Shown: one piece after another, positions 59,278 through 64,000 of the stretch
How positions within the stretch are numbered: position 1 is the stretch's first letter
Layout: each line of letters starts with the position of its first letter
Origin: Chamaelirium japonicum
Taxonomy: Eukaryota; Streptophyta; Magnoliopsida; Liliales; Melanthiaceae
Assembly: GCA_947650365.1 (NCBI GenBank)
Contig: CANTAL010000104.1
Coordinates: forward strand, 558,001-622,000
DNA length: 64,000 nucleotides
Reading direction: 5' to 3'
The notes under the pieces: generated by a model
Told to the model about the DNA's origin: nothing
The model's database searches: none
The model's input: the letters and a program-made list of their open reading frames with translations, nothing else
Translations under genes and position numbers: made by a program

Positions 59278-59307
59278 ATTCGAATGGATCATGCGATCCA
59301 TTCGAAT
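59278..59307. repeat. 30-bp perfect inverted repeat (13-4-13)
   Basis: 15-kb copy-2 counterpart of 43924-43953, offset 15,354 bp. Confidence 0.93.
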
Positions 59308-62300
59308 TCATTCGCACGATCCATTCTAATTCATTCATACGATCCATTCTAATTCATTCATACAATGCATTCTAATTCTTTTGCATGATCCATTCTAATT
59401 CATTCATACGATCCATTCTAATTCATTCGTACGATCCATTCTAATTCACTCATACGATCCATTCTAATACATTCATACGATCCATTCTAATTCATTTGCA
59501 CGAATATATCCATTCTAATTCATTCGTACGATCCATTCTAATTCATTCATACGATCTATTCTAATTCATTCGTACGATCCATTCTAATTCATTCGTACAA
59601 TCCATTCTAATTCCTTCGTACGATCCATTCTAATTCCTTCGTACGATCCATTCTAATTCATTCATACAATCCATTCTAATTCTTTCACACGATCCATTCT
59701 AATTCATTCGTACGATCCATTCTAATTCATTCGTGCAATCCATTCTATTTCATTCGTACGAGCCATTCTTACTCATTCGTACGATCCATTCTAATTCATT
59801 CACACGAATGTATCCATTCGTACGAATGAATTAGAATAGATTGTACGAATGACTTAGAATGGATCGTACGAATGAATTAGAATGGATCGTACGAAGGAAT
59901 TAGAATGGATCGTATGAAGGAATTAGAATGGATCGTACGAATGAATTAGAATAGATCGTACGAATGAATTAGAATGGATCGTACGAAGGAATTAGAATGG
60001 ATCGTACGAATGAATTAGAATGGATATATTCGTGCAAATGAATTAGAATGGATCGTATGAATGTATTAGAATGGATCGTATGAGTGAATTAGAATGGATC
60101 GTACGAATGAATTAGAATGGATCGTATGAATGAATTAGAATGGATACATTCGTGCGAATGAATTAGAATTGATCGTACGAATGAATTAGAATGGATCGTG
60201 CGAATGAATTAGAATGGATCGTACGAATGAATTAGAATGGATCGTACGAATGAACTAGAACGGATACATTCGTGCGAATGAATTAGAATGGATCGTACAA
60301 ATGAATTAGAATGGATCATATGAATGAATTAGAATGTATCTTATGAATGAATTAGAATGGATCGTACGAATGAATTAGAATGGATCGTACGAATGAATTA
60401 GAATGGATACATTCGTGCAAATGAATTAGAATGGATCGGACGAATGAATTAGAATGGATCGTATGAATGAATTAGAATGGATCAAATGAATAAATTAGAA
60501 TGGTTACATTCATGCGAATGAATTAGAATGGATCGTACGAATGGATTAGAATGGATCGTACGAATGGATTAGAATGGATACATTCGAGCGAATTAATTAG
60601 AATGGATCGTACGAATGAATTAGAATGGATCGTACGAATGGATTAGAATAGATCCTACGAATGGATTAGAATGAATACCTTTGTGCATATGAATTAGAAT
60701 GGATCGTACGAATGAATTAGAATGGATCATATTAATGAATTAGAATGGATCGTACAAATGAATTAGAATGGATACATTCGTGCGAATAAATTAGAATGGA
60801 TCGTGCGAATCCATTAGACTGGATCGTGCGAATGAATAAGAACGGATCATACGAATGAATTAGAATGGATCGTACGAATTAATTAGAATGGATACATTCG
60901 TGCGAATGAATTAGAATGGATTGTATAAATGAATTAGAATGGATCGTACTAATGAATTAGAATGGATCATACGAATTAATTAGAATGGATAATACGAATG
61001 AATTAGAATGGATCGTACGAATGAATTAGAATGGATCGTACGAATGAACTAGAATGGATCGTACGAATGAACTAGAATGGATACATTCGTGCGAATGAAT
61101 TAGAATGGATCGTATGAATGAATTAGAATGGATCGTACGAATGAATTCGAATGGATCTTACGAATGAATTAGAATGGATCGTACGAATGAATTAGAATGG
61201 ATCGTACGAATAAATTAGAATGGATACATTCGTGCGAATTAATTAGAATGGATCGGACGAATGAATTAGAATGGATCGTACGAATGAATTAGAATGGATC
61301 AAATGAATGAATTAGAATGGTTACATTCATGCGAATGAATTAGAATGGATCGTATGAATGGATTAGAATGGATCGTACGAATGGATTAGAATGGATACAT
61401 TCGTGCGAATGAATTAGAATGGATTGTATGAATGAATTTGAATGGATCGTACGAATGAATTAGAATGGATCGTATGAGTGAATTAGAATGGATACGAAGG
61501 AATTAGAATGGATCGTACGAAGGAATTAGAATGGATCATACGAATGAAATAGAATGGATCGTACGAAGGAAATAGAATGGATCGTACGAAGGAATTAGAA
61601 TGGATCGTACGAAGGAATTAGAATAAATCGTACGAATGAATTAGAATAGATATATTCGTGCAAATGAATTAGAATGGATCGTATGAATGAATTAGAATGG
61701 ATCGTATGAGTGAATTAGAACGGATAGTACGAATGAAGTAGAATGGATCGTATGAATGAATTAGAATGGATACATTAGTGCGAATGAATTTGAATGGATC
61801 GTATGAATGAATTAGAATAGATTGTGCGAATGAATTAGAATGGATCGTACGAATAAATTAGAATGGATACATTCGTACGAATAAATTTGAATGGATTGTA
61901 TGAATGAATTAGAATGGATCGTACGAATGAATTAGAATGGATCGTACGAATGAATTGGAATAGATTGCGCGAAGGAATTAGAATGGATCGTGCGAATGAA
62001 ATAGAATGGATACAAATGAATTAGAATGGATCATACGAATAAATTAGAATGACGATCCATTCTTACTCATTCGTATGATCCATTCTAATTTATTCGCATG
62101 AATGTATCCATTCTAATTCATTCGTACGTCTAATTCATTCGTACGGCCCATTCTAATTTATTCGCACAATCCATTCTATTTCATTCGTACGATCCATTCT
62201 TACTCATTCGTATGATCCATTATGGATACATTCGTGCGAATGAATTAGAATGGATCATACGAATGAGTAAGAATGGATCGTACGAATGAAATAGAATGGA

Positions 62301-63438
62301 TTGTGCGAATGAATTAGAATGGATCGTACGAATGAATTAGAATGGATCGTGTGAAAGAATTAGAATGGATTGTATGAATGAATTAGAATAGATCGTATGA
62401 ATGAATTAGAATGGATCGTACGAATGAATTAGAATGGATCGTACGAATGAATTAGAATGGATCGTACGAATGAATTAGAATGGATACATTCGTGCGAATG
62501 AATTAGAATGGATACATTCGTGCGAAAGAATTAGAATAGATCGTATGAATGAATTAGAATGGATCCTATGAATGAATTAGAATGGATCGTGCGAATGAAT
62601 TAAAATGGATCGTACGAATGAATTAGAATGGATCGTGCTAATGAATTAGAATTGATCGAACGAATGAATTAGCATGGATCGTGCTAATGAATTAGAATGG
62701 AACGTACGAATGAATTAGAATGGATCGTGTGAAAGAATTAGAATGGATTGTATGAATGAATTAGAATGAATTCGTTCGATCCATTCGAATTCATTCGCAC
62801 GATCCATTCTAATTCATTCATACGATCCATTCTAATTCATTCATACAATCTATTCTAATTCTTTCACACGATCCATTCTAATTCATTCGTAGGATCCATT
62901 CTAATTCATTCGTACAATCTATTCTATTTCATTCGTACGATCCATTCTTACTCATTCGTATGATCCATTCTAATTCATTCGGATGAATGTATCCATTCTA
63001 ATTTATTCGTACGATCCATTCTAATTCATTCGTACGATCCATTCTAATTCATTCGTACGATCCATTCTTACTCATTCGTATGATCCATTCTAATTCATTC
63101 GTACGATCCATTCTAATTCATTCGTACGATCGATTCTAATTCATTCGCACTATTCATTCTAATTCATTCGTACGATCCATTCTAATTCATTCGTATGATC
63201 CATTCTAATTTATTCGTTCAAATATATCCATTCTAATTCATTCATACGATCCATTCTAATTCATTCGCACGATCCATTCTAATTCATTCGCAAGAATGTA
63301 TCCATTCTAATTCATTTGCATGATCCATTCTAATTCATTCCTATGATCTATTCTAATTCATTCGTACGATCTATTCTAATTCATTCTAATTCATTCGTAC
63401 GATCCATTCTAATTTATTCGTATATTCCATTCTAATTC

Positions 63439-64000
63439 TACAGGTCCCCTAGCTTCGTGGACATTGGCTCTGACTCTGAGTCCTTCAGCTCGGAGTCGGA
63501 GGCCAAAGGGGCTAGGGCGGACCCTCCGAGCCCTCCAGTAGCCGGAGCTCGCCCAGGAGAGGCGCCAGCCCCCACTCCTTCTCCCGGCGTGCCGCCTCCT
63601 ACCCACGCTCCGGGGGGTCCCAGCGCGGGCTCCTCTGCGGAGAAGGGGAGGGCGCCCTACTACGTGCGGCAGCTGCTGGGCCGCAACGTCTTCGTCCGAG
63701 CCCCCTTCGCTTCCATAAGCGAATGCCTGGCCGAGGTACCTCTTGCCCTCTCTGCCCTTACGCCAAAAATGTTAATTCTCGCTAACTTTTTCATCTTCCT
63801 TATGCAGGCGGAGAAACAGAGCCAGGCGCTGGCCGCGGAGGTCGCTGGAGCCGGGAAGGCGCTGGCCGCCTTGTTCGACGATTCCCTTTGGGGGTCTGAG
63901 CGCAAGGTGGACGAGCACATCCACGAGCTCCAGCGGGCTTCGCACGCTGTCGCTCTGAAAGAGGCGGAGGAGCTTCGGCAGAGGGTCGCGACCCTGGTGT
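63439..64000 (+). pseudogene. Captured plant gene fragment, copy 2 (truncated by window)
   Basis: Same fragment as at 48085, offset 15,354 bp: intron end 63439-63443, exon 63444-63735, intron 63736-63807, exon from 63808 to beyond the window. The frame is open to the window end. Across the 562 shared bases I find two differences: GAC at 63877-63879 against GAT in copy 1, and GCT at 63946-63948 against GCC. Both are synonymous and both are C/T changes at a CpG. It is preceded by the same minus-oriented satellite ending CATTCTAATTC. As in copy 1, no start codon or promoter is visible, and the frame is closed immediately upstream by a satellite TAA. Confidence 0.8.
63736..63807 (+). other. Spliceosomal intron, 72 bp, copy 2
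   Basis: Identical to the intron at 48382-48453, including donor GTACCT, CTAAC branch site and TGCAG acceptor. Confidence 0.85.

Larger units (their letters stand above)
48757..63438. repeat. 23-bp satellite array, right arm (mixed orientation)
   Basis: This is the same 23/28-bp satellite, resuming immediately after the first gene-fragment copy and running to the second. Approximate orientation switches: plus to 49205, minus to 50582, plus to 50752, minus to 51190, plus to 51618, minus to 51787, plus to 53003, minus to 54231, plus to 54627, minus to 55507, plus to 57199, minus to 58283, plus to 58966, minus to 59822, plus to 62051, minus to 62223, plus to 62772, minus to the end. The switch order and positions reproduce those of 34.1-48.1 kb. 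There are no open reading frames of note. Confidence 0.97.
49431..64000 (+). repeat. 15.35-kb higher-order repeat, copy 2 (cut by window end)
   Basis: It follows copy 1 directly and reproduces it base for base apart from scattered substitutions and three size changes. These are one extra 23-mer near 53.05 kb, one missing 28-mer near 53.52 kb and one extra 22-bp monomer near 56.86 kb (AGAAGGATCG, one T lost). Together they account for the 17-bp offset shift. It ends inside the second gene fragment, so whether a third copy follows is unknown. Confidence 0.92.

Noticed and set aside
1-63438. Telomeric or classical centromeric satellite
   Set aside because: No TTTAGGG-type repeats and no 150-180 bp monomer periodicity. 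Centromere identity cannot be judged from sequence alone.
34094-64000. Pure assembly duplication as the explanation for the 15-kb repeat
   Set aside because: The copies differ by substitutions, by two C/T sites in the gene and by three monomer-sized indels, which favours real copies. Not excluded without reads.

Overview
The window is almost entirely a minisatellite/satellite array. Its basic unit is 23 bp, GAATGAATTAG followed by AATGGATCGTAC, about 35% GC. A recurrent 28-bp variant has ATACATTCGTGC in place of ATCGTAC. Every reading frame of the array is closed within one or two units by the TGA and TAG in the monomer, so it encodes nothing. I see no rRNA, tRNA, telomeric repeat, CRISPR array or intact gene.

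The only non-satellite DNA is one GC-rich (roughly two-thirds GC) gene fragment, present twice in direct orientation 15,354 bp apart: 48085-48756, and 63439 to the window end, where it is cut off. It carries an intron acceptor remnant, an exon, a complete 72-bp intron with canonical signals (GT, CTAAC branch site, pyrimidine tract, TGCAG) and most of a second exon. The encoded peptide is a Ser/Asp/Glu-rich start, a Pro/Ala-rich linker and a long charged helix. It resembles plant transposon-derived coiled-coil proteins, but I cannot name the family with confidence. Intron style and exon GC suggest a flowering plant, possibly a grass or other monocot. This is an inference, not a demonstration.

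The architecture is nested. (1) Monomers run in blocks that switch strand more than 70 times: plus-oriented (GAATG-rich) and minus-oriented (CATTC-rich) blocks range from about 20 bp to 2.7 kb. (2) 1-22530 is a mosaic of older, more divergent modules, including a 1.1-1.4 kb module present three times at 12.65-16.4 kb. (3) 22531-32081 and 32082-41680 are two near-identical tandem copies, 9,551 and about 9,597 bp. (4) 34094-49430 and 49431-64000 are two copies of a 15.35-kb unit, the second truncated by the window; this unit carries the gene fragment once. (5) Inside that unit, 38900-41484 is repeated at 43214-45778. Net length differences between large copies are explained by gain or loss of whole monomers.

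The picture is a heterochromatic satellite domain that grew by inversion, foldback and unequal exchange, and that captured and co-amplified a piece of a nuclear gene. The two gene copies differ at only two bases, both CpG/TpG transitions at synonymous sites. That fits recent amplification of methylated, silent DNA better than it fits a working gene.
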